The translations under genes were made by a program, and so were the position numbers. A stretch of DNA of 64,000 nt from Pseudomonadota bacterium (lineage in GTDB: Bacteria; Pseudomonadota; Gammaproteobacteria; Burkholderiales; Chitinibacteraceae). Location: positions 53,864-117,863 of the forward strand of contig JAGTRM010000007.1 of NCBI GenBank assembly GCA_018261735.1. Reading direction: 5' to 3'. A model generated the notes under the pieces. It was not told where the DNA came from. It made no database searches and worked only from the letters and a program-made list of their open reading frames with translations. Shown here piece after piece: positions 55,659 through 64,000 of the stretch. Each line of letters opens with the position of its first letter. Position 1 is the first letter of the stretch.

Positions 55659-57983
55659 ATGAAAGCCCCCCTGCTGCGCCTGCTCGTGGCCTTCGTCGTA
55701 TTTGCCCTGCCACAGATCGGGAAAGCGCAGCTTGAAGCGCAACAACTGGCCGCGCTCGCGCCGATCGTCGAGGCCGAGATCGCTGCCGGCCACATCCCCG
55801 GCGCGGTGGTGCTCGTCGGCCAAAATGATCGCATCGTCTATGCGCAGGCTTTCGGCCGCCGCGCGCTGCACCCCGTTGACGAGGCGATGACGCTCGATAC
55901 CGTGTTCGATCTGGCCTCGCTCACCAAGGTGGTGGCCACCACGCCCGCGATCCTGAAGCTGGCCGAACGTGGGATGCTTTCACTGGATGATCCGGCGGCC
56001 CGTTACTGGCCGCAGTTCGCTGCCAACGGCAAAGCGGCGATCACGATCCGCCAGCTGCTCGCGCATATCTCCGGCCTGCCCGCTGGCATCGACATCAACA
56101 ATGCCATGCGCCCCGCCGACATCTTGAAGCGCATCGCCGCGCTCAAGCCGCAGGCCTTGCCCGGCGGCGATCCGCTCTACAGCGATGTCAATTTCATCGT
56201 GCTGGGCGAGGTGGTGCGCCGGGTTTCCGGCCAGTCGCTGAACGCCTTCGCCGCGCGCCAGATTTTCAGGCCGCTGGGCATGCAGGACACCGCGTTCCGG
56301 CCCGCTGCGGCGCTGCGCGAACGCAGTGCGCCGACCACCTGGAACGGCGGCACCCTGCGTCGCGGCGAAGTGCACGATCCGCTGGCGGCGCGCCTAGGCG
56401 GCGTGGCCGGCAATGCCGGTGTATTCAGCACGGCGGCGGATCTCACCCGCTTTGCCCGGGCACTGCTGGCCGGCGACCGCCCCCTGCTCGCGCCCACGTC
56501 CGCAAGACAACTATTCGCGCCTCAGACCTACCCGGCAGCGCCGCCGCGCGGACTGGGCTGGCGTCTGGATGCGCCGTTCGCCGCCAACCGCGCCGCGCTG
56601 CCGCCGCTGGGCGCGATCAGCCATCTGGGCTATACCGGCACCGGGTTGTGGATCGACCCGATCAGCGGCGTGTATGTCGTGATCCTCAGCAACCGCGTTC
56701 ACCCCGATGGCAAGGGCGATGCCGGGCCGCTGCGTACGCGGGTAATTACCGCCGTGGCCGAGGCCCTAGGCCCATTGCCCGCAGAACAAATCGCCGCGCG
56801 CCGCCCCGAACTGGCGGCCTGGATCGCGCCCTATATCCCGAAGGCCGTTCCCATGCCGGTCCGCACCGGCATCGACGTGCTGGAAGTGCAGGATTTCGCA
56901 CCGCTGCGCGACTTGCGCGTGGGCCTGTTGACCAACCGCAGCGGCGTCGACAGCGCCGGCCGGCGCAGCATCGACGTGCTGTTCAACACGCCGACGCTGA
57001 CGCTCAAGGCGCTGTTCAGCCCGGAGCATGGCCTCGCCGCCAACCGCGAAGGCCGTATCGGCGACGATCGCGATGCGCTGACTGGCCTGCCCGTCTACAG
57101 CCTTTACGGTGCCACGCGCCGCCCCACGCCGGCGATGCTCGACGGGCTCGATGCGTTGGTGGTCGACCTGCAGGATGCGGGCGCGCGCTTCTACACCTAC
57201 GCCTCAACCCTGGCCTATGTGATGGAAGCGGCGGCCGAACGCGGGCTGCGGGTGGTCGTGCTCGACCGGCCCAATCCGCTGAATGGCGCAACGGTGCAGG
57301 GGCCGCTGCTCGATCTGGAGCGGCGCGGCTTTACCGGCTACTGGCCGCTGCCACTGCGCCATGGCCTGACACTCGGCGAGTTCGCGCAGCTATTCCAGGC
57401 CGAGGCCCATATTGCCGTCAAGCTGACGGTGATTCCGATGCAGGGCTACCGGCGCCAGCAGTGGTACGACGATACCGGCCAGCCCTGGCTGCCGCCCTCG
57501 CCCAACCTGACCAGCCTCGCCGCCACGACGCTCTATCCCGGCGTGGGCCTGATCGAAGGCGCGGAAGTTTCGGTCGGGCGCGGCACCGCCACGCCCTTCG
57601 AGCTGGTCGGCGCGCCCTGGATCGATGCCCGGCAACTCACCGCCGAGCTTGAGCAGTTGCAGCTAACCGGCGTGCATTTTGTTGTTGCGGATTTCGTGCC
57701 GGTGACCAGCCGCTACGCCGGGGAGCTCTGCCACGGGGTAAGAATCGAAGTCACCGATCGCGATGCGCTCGATACGCCGGCGCTGGGACTCGCTCTGGCA
57801 GCAACGCTGTATCGCCTCTATCCGCAACACTTCTCACTGAACAAGATACTGGGCAGCCTCGGCAACCAGGCCAGCCTGGATGCACTGCGCGCCGGCGTGG
57901 CGCCGGCCGAGATCGCCGCCGGGTGGCGGGAGGCCATCGACGCGTTTCAGGCACGCCGTGCACCCTACCTGCTTTATGACTGA
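55659..57983 (+). CDS. Fusion of beta-lactamase-type serine hydrolase and NamZ-like exo-N-acetylmuramidase (DUF1343)
   Basis: The 774-residue protein has a signal peptide (to about KAQ, residue 24), a class C beta-lactamase/esterase-type domain (about 30-390; Ser-x-x-Lys as SLTK at 87-90, and YSDVN) and a DUF1343/NamZ domain (about 400-774; LFSPEHGL, LDALVVDLQDAGARFYTY, VLDRPNPL). NamZ releases terminal MurNAc from peptidoglycan fragments; the first domain may act as peptidase or amidase on muropeptides. ATG 55659 has AAGGA six bases upstream; ATG 55653 is also possible. Likely part of cell-wall recycling with the two genes before it. Confidence 0.9.
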   Translation: MKAPLLRLLVAFVVFALPQIGKAQLEAQQLAALAPIVEAEIAAGHIPGAVVLVGQNDRIVYAQAFGRRALHPVDEAMTLDTVFDLASLTKVVATTPAILKLAERGMLSLDDPAARYWPQFAANGKAAITIRQLLAHISGLPAGIDINNAMRPADILKRIAALKPQALPGGDPLYSDVNFIVLGEVVRRVSGQSLNAFAARQIFRPLGMQDTAFRPAAALRERSAPTTWNGGTLRRGEVHDPLAARLGGVAGNAGVFSTAADLTRFARALLAGDRPLLAPTSARQLFAPQTYPAAPPRGLGWRLDAPFAANRAALPPLGAISHLGYTGTGLWIDPISGVYVVILSNRVHPDGKGDAGPLRTRVITAVAEALGPLPAEQIAARRPELAAWIAPYIPKAVPMPVRTGIDVLEVQDFAPLRDLRVGLLTNRSGVDSAGRRSIDVLFNTPTLTLKALFSPEHGLAANREGRIGDDRDALTGLPVYSLYGATRRPTPAMLDGLDALVVDLQDAGARFYTYASTLAYVMEAAAERGLRVVVLDRPNPLNGATVQGPLLDLERRGFTGYWPLPLRHGLTLGEFAQLFQAEAHIAVKLTVIPMQGYRRQQWYDDTGQPWLPPSPNLTSLAATTLYPGVGLIEGAEVSVGRGTATPFELVGAPWIDARQLTAELEQLQLTGVHFVVADFVPVTSRYAGELCHGVRIEVTDRDALDTPALGLALAATLYRLYPQHFSLNKILGSLGNQASLDALRAGVAPAEIAAGWREAIDAFQARRAPYLLYD

Positions 57984-58027
57984 GGGCTTTATGACTGAGG
58001 GGCGATACGGAATTGAGGGACTTGCGG

Positions 58028-58864
58028 CTACACGCTCATGCGGCGCATCACTTCTTCCTCGATGGCCAGCTCGACCTGCAGCAGAACGGCATCGACATCG
58101 GCGGGCCGCTCGTCGAGCACCACATGGCCGGTCAGCGGCGATTCCGGCGTCAGCAGGCCCTTTTCGAACAGCGCCCAGATTTCCTTGCCGTACTGGGTAT
58201 GCTTGAGCGAAGGGGCAAAAGCGCTGAAGTAACTGCGCAGGTTGATCACATCGCGCTCAAGCATTTCGGCGGCGCTGTTGTTCCCGGCGGCATCAATGGC
58301 TTGCGGCAGGTCGATGATCACCGGGCCGTCTGCGCCAACCAGGATGTTGTATTCGGAAAGGTCGCCATGAATCACCCCGGCGCACAGCATCCGCACCACC
58401 TGGTTCACGAGCAGGGCGTGGTATTCCAGCGCCAGCGCTTCGCTGAGTTCGACATCGTTCAGGCGCGGCGCCGGATCGCCATCGGCATCGGCCACCAGAT
58501 CCATCAACAGCACGCCCTCGAAGCACAAATGCGGCTGGGGAACCCGCACGCCGGCGGAAGCCAGCTTGTACAGCGCATCGACCTCGGCGTTTTGCCAGAC
58601 TTCTTCCTGCATCTTGCGCCCGTAGCGGCTGCCTTTTTCCATGGCGCGCGCCTGCCGGCTGTTCTTGACCTTGCGGCCTTCCTGGTAGGAGGCATTCTTG
58701 CGGAAGCTGCGTTGATTGACTTCCTTGTAGACCTTGGCGCAACAAATTCTTTCGCCACAGCGAACAACATACACGGTGGCTTCCTTGCCACTCATCAACT
58801 GGGCGATAACCTCGTTCACGAGGCCTTCTTCAACGAGCGCTTCAAGTCTTTTCGGAGTCTTCAT
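58028..58864 (-). CDS. PA4780-type RIO1 family protein kinase
   Basis: The 278-residue protein has the RIO kinase pattern: ATP-binding KEATVYVVRCGERICCAKVYK, catalytic HGDLSEYNILV (HGDxxxxN) and metal-binding IIDLPQA. Bacterial RIO-like kinases are soluble serine kinases of unknown target. Standard length for the PA4780 group. Confidence 0.92.
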   Translation of the reverse strand: MKTPKRLEALVEEGLVNEVIAQLMSGKEATVYVVRCGERICCAKVYKEVNQRSFRKNASYQEGRKVKNSRQARAMEKGSRYGRKMQEEVWQNAEVDALYKLASAGVRVPQPHLCFEGVLLMDLVADADGDPAPRLNDVELSEALALEYHALLVNQVVRMLCAGVIHGDLSEYNILVGADGPVIIDLPQAIDAAGNNSAAEMLERDVINLRSYFSAFAPSLKHTQYGKEIWALFEKGLLTPESPLTGHVVLDERPADVDAVLLQVELAIEEEVMRRMSV

Positions 58865-59060
58865 GGAGTTGCGGGGGATTCCTTGGATCTGCGGGAGGGT
58901 TTCAATAACACACGGCAGCCGAATGCACCTGCCGTGATCCGGAAAATATCCGGATTTCCTTCATGGTACTAGGTTTTTTCATTTTTCCAACAATGCTTTA
59001 GGTTCTGTTGGCGGACTTGCGTAAATACCTAATCTCGCGTCAACAGAACCCAGGAGAGGG

Positions 59061-60293
59061 TTAAACGATTTTTTGCCCCAGCCACAACTCATTGAGATCT
59101 AAAAAATCCCATTTTGCAGGGTCTTCGCGCCCCGCAATTTTTTCAATACAGCCGGGGTGTGACAGATCGATGATTTCGGGACGAATGCGTACATTGGCCT
59201 GGGTCGAGAAAAAAACCTTGATGCGAGGCGATAGCAATGATTTCTCGGATTGCTCTATCACGACACCCAAGCGCCCGCTACTTAGTTTGATCAGCGAGCC
59301 AGTCGGGTAAATACCTATGCTTTTGACGAACGCTTGGAAAACGATAGGATCAAAATGGCTATTCGACCAATCTGACATCCTGCGCAACGATTCAGCAGGG
59401 CACCAGCCTGCCTTGTACGGACGATTGGAGGTAATAGCATCATAAACGTCACAAACTGCACCCATTTTGGCAAAAAGGCTGATTTCCTTGTCCTTGAGGC
59501 CTTTGGGATAACCAGAGCCATCCATCTTTTCATGATGGTGAAGCACCACATCGTAGGCAATATCGTTAGTGCAGTTGCTGGCTTGCAATAGCTTGAAGCC
59601 TTCTTCGGGGTGCGTTTTGATGATGGCGAATTCTTCGTCGGTCAACTTGCCAGGTTTGTTGAGAACTTCCATGGGCATCATTGCTTTGCCAAGATCATGC
59701 ATCAAACCCGCGATGCCGGCTGAGTGAATTTGCTCCTCGTCCAGTTCAAGCTTTCTGGCAAGGGCAACCATCATGGCGCAGACTGCCACCGAGTGCATAT
59801 AGGTGTAATCGTCTGCTGTTTTCAGTCGGGCAAGGCTGATCAGTGCGCTTGGGTTGCGGCTGATTGAATCAGTGATTTCCTCGACCAGTTGTTGCGCGCC
59901 AGCGGTGTCAACAACCTTGCCCATGCGCGCTTCCTGGAACATTGAGGTGACGGCGACCTTGGCTTTGGCGCAGATTTTTGCGGCGCGGGCATACTCTTCG
60001 GAGGCAAGTACCGGCGTAATTTTACGAGCGCTTCCGGCGGAGAGGCTCAACTCGGCATCAACGTAAGCCTCCGAACTCGTTTCGGAGACAGCGATTTCGC
60101 CGGGTGCGACATCTAGTCCTTTTGAGCAGTCGATCCATACTTCCTTGATATCGCTGGAGAGAATCGCTTCAATGTCTTTGGGGTCCGTGATAACAAAAGC
60201 GCTGCGCCAGAACGGGTGATCCATCCAAGAGCCACAGAATGCCTTGAGATGCATCCCAATCGTAAGCTGATTGACGCTGATTCTTTTAAGCAT
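59061..60293 (-). CDS. HD-GYP domain c-di-GMP phosphodiesterase with DUF3391
   Basis: The 410-residue protein has an N-terminal DUF3391 domain (VNQLTIGMHLKAF... about 1-60) and a complete HD-GYP domain: MHSVAVCAMMVALAR, GLMHDLGKAMMP (HD), IKTHPEEGF, HHHEKMDGSGYPKGL (GYP) and VYDAITSNRPYK. All usual metal ligands are present, unlike the first protein of this window where the domain is split by an insertion. It starts just after the dCMP deaminase gene. Confidence 0.94.
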   Translation of the reverse strand: MLKRISVNQLTIGMHLKAFCGSWMDHPFWRSAFVITDPKDIEAILSSDIKEVWIDCSKGLDVAPGEIAVSETSSEAYVDAELSLSAGSARKITPVLASEEYARAAKICAKAKVAVTSMFQEARMGKVVDTAGAQQLVEEITDSISRNPSALISLARLKTADDYTYMHSVAVCAMMVALARKLELDEEQIHSAGIAGLMHDLGKAMMPMEVLNKPGKLTDEEFAIIKTHPEEGFKLLQASNCTNDIAYDVVLHHHEKMDGSGYPKGLKDKEISLFAKMGAVCDVYDAITSNRPYKAGWCPAESLRRMSDWSNSHFDPIVFQAFVKSIGIYPTGSLIKLSSGRLGVVIEQSEKSLLSPRIKVFFSTQANVRIRPEIIDLSHPGCIEKIAGREDPAKWDFLDLNELWLGQKIV

Positions 60294-60294
60294 G

Positions 60295-60843
60295 TCAGCG
60301 CTTCCCGCGCAGTGTCGTCACCGCCCAGCTGGCGCGCGGGTCGGGCATGGTCAGTTGATCAACTTGCAAATGACTCATCAAACGCTGGTATTCGGTCTTC
60401 TTGGCCGCATCCATGGCCGGATCGACATCGGTCGGAATCCACGGATGCAGGTACACCACACGGGTGATCCTGGCCTGCAGCATTTCCTTGGCGCAACCAA
60501 AGCACGGCTGCATGGTGGTATAGAGCGTGGCGCCTTCCACCGCGATGCCAAAGCGCGCGGCGGACAGCAGCGCATTCTGTTCGGCATGCACGCAGATGCA
60601 CAGATCGTAGCCGGTGCCGGATTTGAACTGGCCGCCGGGGTTCTGGCAACGCAGGCAGCCACCGTCCAGGCAGTTGGGCATCCCTGCCGGCACGCCGTTG
60701 TAGCCGGTCGAGATCACCCGGTTATCCTTGACGATCACCGCGCCCACCCGGTTGCCGGTGCAATTGGCTTTCTCGCGCACGGCAAAGGCGATGCCCATGT
60801 AGTAAGTATCCCAATCGGGCAGTTTTTCTGGTTCGTGGCTCAT
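60295..60843 (-). CDS. dCMP deaminase family protein
   Basis: The 182-residue protein has the zinc deaminase motifs HAEQNALL and PCFGCAKEML, plus an extra cysteine set (CLDGGCLRCQNPGG) typical of the ComEB/dCMP deaminase group. It converts dCMP to dUMP for thymidylate synthesis. ATG 60843 (MSHEPEKLPDW) is preferred over 60879. It is one base before the HD-GYP gene, probably one transcript. Confidence 0.9.
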   Translation of the reverse strand: MSHEPEKLPDWDTYYMGIAFAVREKANCTGNRVGAVIVKDNRVISTGYNGVPAGMPNCLDGGCLRCQNPGGQFKSGTGYDLCICVHAEQNALLSAARFGIAVEGATLYTTMQPCFGCAKEMLQARITRVVYLHPWIPTDVDPAMDAAKKTEYQRLMSHLQVDQLTMPDPRASWAVTTLRGKR

Positions 60844-60957
60844 AAAAATCCATGAAGAACTAATCACAGCTCGCATCATAGCCGCAACCGGCGATCAAGC
60901 CACGCGCTTGCGATATATCAGCGGTGCCCAAACCGCGTCGGGAGAGGATTGCCATAG

Positions 60958-60984
60958 AAAATGGGCGCCCGCAGGCGCCCATTT
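60958..60984 (-). terminator. Terminator of the BNR-repeat gene
   Basis: AAATGGGCGCC-(CGCA)-GGCGCCCATTT is an 11-bp perfect stem; on the minus strand it is followed by TTTTC. It lies 21 bases after the stop of the gene ending at 61005. Confidence 0.8.
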
Positions 60985-61004
60985 CGGATTGGTTGATCAG
61001 CCGA

Positions 61005-62195
61005 TCAGCCCTTTACCCAGTCTTCCATCACCCGCACGTACTTGATCTTCTGGCGGTAGAACGTGTAGGCGATATGGATGGCGCCATCGGCGGTCTGCTT
61101 GATCGAAGGGTAGGAAAACTCCCGGTTAAGCTGCTTTTCCGAATTGTTGGTCATGCAGTAACCGTCCCCGACTTCCAGGTTGCGCTTGTAGGGCCAGGTC
61201 TTGCCGCCATCTTCCGAGATGGCCAGCGTCATCGGTGCACGCGGGGTGCCCCAGAACGCGGTTTTTCCTGAAGGTGCCGGCGCGGGCTCCACGACGGGGG
61301 CCACTTCGCCCTCTTCCTCGTCCTCGATCTCGTCATAGAGCGAAACGCGGCGCTCGGTGGCTTGGGCTGCGCTGGTATCGTTGTAGACAATCGCCAGATG
61401 GCCGTTGTTCAGCCGGGTGAACTGGATCGAGGAATTGTTGTTGGGCAACTCGGTCGGAACAGGCTCGCTCCAGCTACGGCCATTGTCGGTCGAGCGGCTC
61501 ATGTAGACGTGATCGGCCCAGCGGCTGCGATAGAGCGCGAGCAAGCTGCCATCGGGCATTTTCTCGACATTCATGTGCACGCAACCCACGCTGTTCGGCA
61601 CTTCGTATTCCGCCCAGGTCTTGCCCTGATCGGAGGAAATGCGCACCGCGCTGATATCGTTGTTGCCAACCCACTTCTCGCCCGGCGCAGTGCGGCAATA
61701 GAACACCGGAACCAGCCAGTCGCCGTTATCGAGGACCACCACCGGCTGGCGCACGAAGGTACCCGCCTTGTCGAACAAGGTCTCGATCGGCCCCCAGGTC
61801 TGGCCGTTATCGTCGGAGATGCGGTAACGCACGATCGCCGTATCCTGATTGCCGGATTTCTGCGCGGTATACAGCAGCCAGAGCTTGCCATCGGGCGCCG
61901 GGAACAGGATCGGGTTCTGTTCGGAGCGGGTGGGATCATCGGACAGCTTGACCGGCGCACTCCAGCAGGATTCGCCCTTTGCCAGGCGCGAGAAGTAGAT
62001 CGAGATATCGGCAATCCCTTCCTGGGTGCCGCCAAACCAGACACAACCAATATCGCCATTAGCCAGCGGCATCAGGTTGGCTGCATGGTTCTGGATGCAA
62101 AGTGCAGGAATGTCAGCGTCAAGACGTTGCTTGTCTCCCGGTGCTTCGCAGACCATCCCTGCTTGCATCGAAGCATTCAATGTTTCTTTACCCAC
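61005..62195 (-). CDS. Sialidase-like BNR/Asp-box repeat protein
   Basis: The 396-residue protein starts at GTG 62195 behind GGAGGAG and has repeated Asp-box motifs: SDDNGQTWG, SSDQGKTWA, STDNGRSWS and SEDGGKTWP, which form a six-bladed propeller as in exo-alpha-sialidases. Further motifs are SEQNPILFPAPDGKLWLLYT and FVRQPVVVLDNGDW. An acidic, proline-rich insert (DEIEDEEEGEVAPVVEPAPA) interrupts the domain near residue 285. No signal peptide is seen, so it may be cytoplasmic. True sialidase activity is uncertain; the family includes many other glycosidases. Confidence 0.85.
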   Translation of the reverse strand: MGKETLNASMQAGMVCEAPGDKQRLDADIPALCIQNHAANLMPLANGDIGCVWFGGTQEGIADISIYFSRLAKGESCWSAPVKLSDDPTRSEQNPILFPAPDGKLWLLYTAQKSGNQDTAIVRYRISDDNGQTWGPIETLFDKAGTFVRQPVVVLDNGDWLVPVFYCRTAPGEKWVGNNDISAVRISSDQGKTWAEYEVPNSVGCVHMNVEKMPDGSLLALYRSRWADHVYMSRSTDNGRSWSEPVPTELPNNNSSIQFTRLNNGHLAIVYNDTSAAQATERRVSLYDEIEDEEEGEVAPVVEPAPAPSGKTAFWGTPRAPMTLAISEDGGKTWPYKRNLEVGDGYCMTNNSEKQLNREFSYPSIKQTADGAIHIAYTFYRQKIKYVRVMEDWVKG

Positions 62196-62720
62196 GTTTC
62201 TTACTCCTCCCAAAATAACCCTCAACCCTGCTGATCGACGAGCAACGAACGCATTTTCCAAGGTAACAAAGCAAAATTTTTGTCGTTCGCCCTTTTACGC
62301 CAGATATTACCGATCACTTATGATTGATTGTGGAGTAATGTGCACAAACTTGCAAGCTATTCGCCACTAACAATCAACAACCAGCAAATTACCCGCCACA
62401 ACCCCCAACAAAACGCAATAACCCGGAGCCACACATGGTTGTTGTTGACGCATATTGAAGCACAACACCCGGCAAGGCTTTTCCTCGCAGCCCGCCATGC
62501 ATTGCTGAAGCGCCCCGCCAGCCCTGCAAGCTTCCGAGGCATGCGAGCCGCCACAAATAGAAAAGGCCGGCATTTCAAAGAAATGCCGGCCTTGACTGAT
62601 ACCTGCCGTCACAAATGTGTTGGCGACGATCCCCGAATGCGCCTCAGCCCATCGCCTGGAATCGGGCCATCACATCAGCCTCGAACAGAACAGCTTACCC
62701 ACGGATTATTCGGGGAAATT
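62196..62720. other. Intergenic region between the BNR gene and tpiA
   Basis: Holds the tpiA terminator (62562-62595) and otherwise AT-richer sequence with no supported gene. The promoter of the BNR-repeat gene should be within 62200-62340. Confidence 0.5.
62562..62595 (-). terminator. Rho-independent terminator of tpiA
   Basis: On the minus strand AAGGCCGGCATTTC-TTTG-AAATGCCGGCCTT is a long perfect stem followed by TTCTATTT. Confidence 0.85.
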
Positions 62721-63485
62721 TCAATCCGCCGCACGCAACGCCTCGTAGATAACAACAAATTCATCCGCCTTGAGCGAAGCCGAACCGATCAATCCACCAT
62801 CCACATCCTTGACCGCGGCAATACTGGCGGCATTGGCGCCGTTCATGCTGCCGCCATACAGGATGGGGGTTCTGGCGCCAAACGCCGCATCCTTGGCCAC
62901 CAGGTACGCGCGCAAAAAGCCATGCACATCGGCAATCATTTCCGGCGTCGCGGAAACGCCCGTTCCAATCGCCCAGCGCGGCTCATACGCCAGCACGACT
63001 TCATCCTTGGCCGCATCGATCAAATCAAACACCGCATTCAACTGCCGCAACAGGATGTCCCAGGTTTCGCCCGAGTCCCGCTCTTCCTTGGTCTCCCCCA
63101 GGCACACCACGGGAATCAGGCCAGAATCCAGGGCTGCCCTGGTTTTCTTGGCAATCAATGCATCATCTTCGCCCTGGTAGCTGCGCCGTTCGGAGTGGCC
63201 CACGATGACAAACTTCGCGCCAACCTCCTTGAGCATCGCGCCGGCAACTTCACCGGTATAAGCGCCCTTGGCCTGTTCCGACAGGTTTTGCGCGCCCAGC
63301 TCGATGCCAGAACCCTGAATCAGGCCGCCAACCTGCGGCAGATATGGAAAAACCGGGCAGACCGCCATCCCTACCCGCTCGTCCAGGGCCGGCAAGCGGG
63401 CTCTGATGCCCTCAATCAACGCCTGGTTGGAACTCAAGGAGCCCTGCAACTTCCAGTTACCAATCACCCACTTCTTGGCCGCCAT
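62721..63485 (-). CDS. tpiA: Triose-phosphate isomerase TpiA
   Basis: TpiA interconverts dihydroxyacetone phosphate and glyceraldehyde 3-phosphate. The 254-residue protein has VIGNWKL, the catalytic histidine in VGHSERR, the catalytic glutamate in AYEPRWAIGTG and the phosphate loop LYGGSM. ATG 63485 with GGAGG upstream is chosen over 63494. Confidence 0.98.
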   Translation of the reverse strand: MAAKKWVIGNWKLQGSLSSNQALIEGIRARLPALDERVGMAVCPVFPYLPQVGGLIQGSGIELGAQNLSEQAKGAYTGEVAGAMLKEVGAKFVIVGHSERRSYQGEDDALIAKKTRAALDSGLIPVVCLGETKEERDSGETWDILLRQLNAVFDLIDAAKDEVVLAYEPRWAIGTGVSATPEMIADVHGFLRAYLVAKDAAFGARTPILYGGSMNGANAASIAAVKDVDGGLIGSASLKADEFVVIYEALRAAD

Positions 63486-63745
63486 GCTCAACACCTCCAG
63501 TTAAACAAAGAAAATCCGGTTGTGGCCCGCTTGCACCACTCGTGCCAAGACTACCATTAAACGCAATACTACCACCACCACTCAAAAACATTGCATTAAC
63601 TATCGTTTTAATCCAATATCTACCACAAAACGTTGCACAAATAATCAAGCCGTCACAAACAGGGGTCATATTCGCACTCTGGCTGACGACCTGGAGAACA
63701 TCATTCGGCTGCTACGGCAGCCCAACAACTGAAGAAGGAACATAC

Positions 63746-64000
63746 ATGAAAAAGGCTATCCGCTTGGCAGTCACCATGGGCGACCCGGCCGGGATCGGTC
63801 CGGAGATCATCGTCAAGGCCGCGCTCGCCCTGCGCGAGGAAGTCGCCGCCGGCCGCATCGAGCTGCTGGTGTTCGGCAGCGCCGCCGCGCTCGCCAAGGC
63901 GCGCCTGCAACTGGGCATCACCGAGGCCGCGCTGCCGCTGAACATGATCGATGTCGGCCCGGTCGCGGGCGAGATCGTCACCGGCACCATTTCCGCCGTC
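63746..64000 (+). CDS. pdxA: 4-hydroxythreonine-4-phosphate dehydrogenase PdxA (5' part only)
   Basis: The first 85 codons are in the window: KKAIRLAVTMGDPAGIGPEI is the diagnostic PdxA N-terminus. It acts in pyridoxal phosphate synthesis, but PdxA2-type paralogues act on other substrates and cannot be excluded from this part. GAAGGAA precedes ATG 63746. Confidence 0.9.
   Translation, partial: MKKAIRLAVTMGDPAGIGPEIIVKAALALREEVAAGRIELLVFGSAAALAKARLQLGITEAALPLNMIDVGPVAGEIVTGTISAV

Noticed and set aside
59001..59050. Inverted repeat GGTTCTGTTG ... CAACAGAACC
   Set aside because: The arms resemble ends of some insertion sequences, but only 30 bases lie between them, with no target duplication or transposase. 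It may simply be a hairpin after the HD-GYP gene.
63540..63745. Possible small RNA or tRNA upstream of pdxA
   Set aside because: The A/C-rich sequence does not fold into a cloverleaf by eye and has no conserved T-loop.

Overview
The window looks like chromosomal DNA from a GC-rich, nitrogen-fixing Gram-negative bacterium. The gene styles and combinations (nif order, draT, cowN, Bug/TctC proteins, PA4780-type RIO kinase, REP-like GTCAT(A/T)CCGGCG hairpins) fit a betaproteobacterium, perhaps Rhodocyclales or a relative. That placement is inference; no rRNA is present to fix it.

Layout. 1-6.0 kb: a partial HD-GYP signalling protein, an AT-rich HNH nuclease gene, a DUF454 membrane protein and draT, which switches nitrogenase reductase off by ADP-ribosylation. 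6.0-12.5 kb: nifH-nifD-nifK-nifT-ferredoxin-nafY-small nif protein-cowN-small ORF, behind a sigma-54 promoter with a NifA site lying inside the divergent draT gene. 12.5-27.6 kb: an AraC regulator, a sugar nucleotidyltransferase, a U32 peptidase (RlhA-like), a pectate lyase lipoprotein, an SDR, a tctCBA tricarboxylate transporter, a CMD/MerR pair, ribB with an FMN riboswitch, and a WD40-like protein, separated by repeat-rich gaps. 27.7-33.3 kb: nifUSVWZM on the minus strand behind a second sigma-54/NifA promoter. 33.8-39.9 kb: LysR, gdhA, rnk, a diguanylate cyclase, a YkvA protein and a DpnII/MboI-type nuclease-domain protein. 40.4-44.7 kb: nifENX-rseC-DUF269-fdxB on the minus strand. 44.9-53.4 kb: a kdpFABCDE potassium system preceded by a duplicated leader encoding two small membrane proteins. 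53.6-58 kb: a three-gene cell-wall/polysaccharide hydrolase operon ending in a beta-lactamase-NamZ fusion. 58-64 kb: RIO kinase, HD-GYP, dCMP deaminase, BNR-repeat protein, tpiA and the start of pdxA.

Together the three nif modules supply the nitrogenase structural proteins, FeMo-cofactor scaffold and carriers (NifEN, NifX, NafY), Fe-S assembly (NifU, NifS), homocitrate (NifV), maturation (NifW, NifZ, NifM), electron donors (two ferredoxins), CO protection (CowN) and post-translational shut-off (DraT). nifB, nifA, nifQ and draG are not in the window. The least ordinary region is the kdp leader: a 300-bp tandem duplication in which each unit has a palindrome, two mutually exclusive hairpins over the Shine-Dalgarno and a short membrane-protein ORF, the second of which is translationally coupled to kdpF-kdpA.
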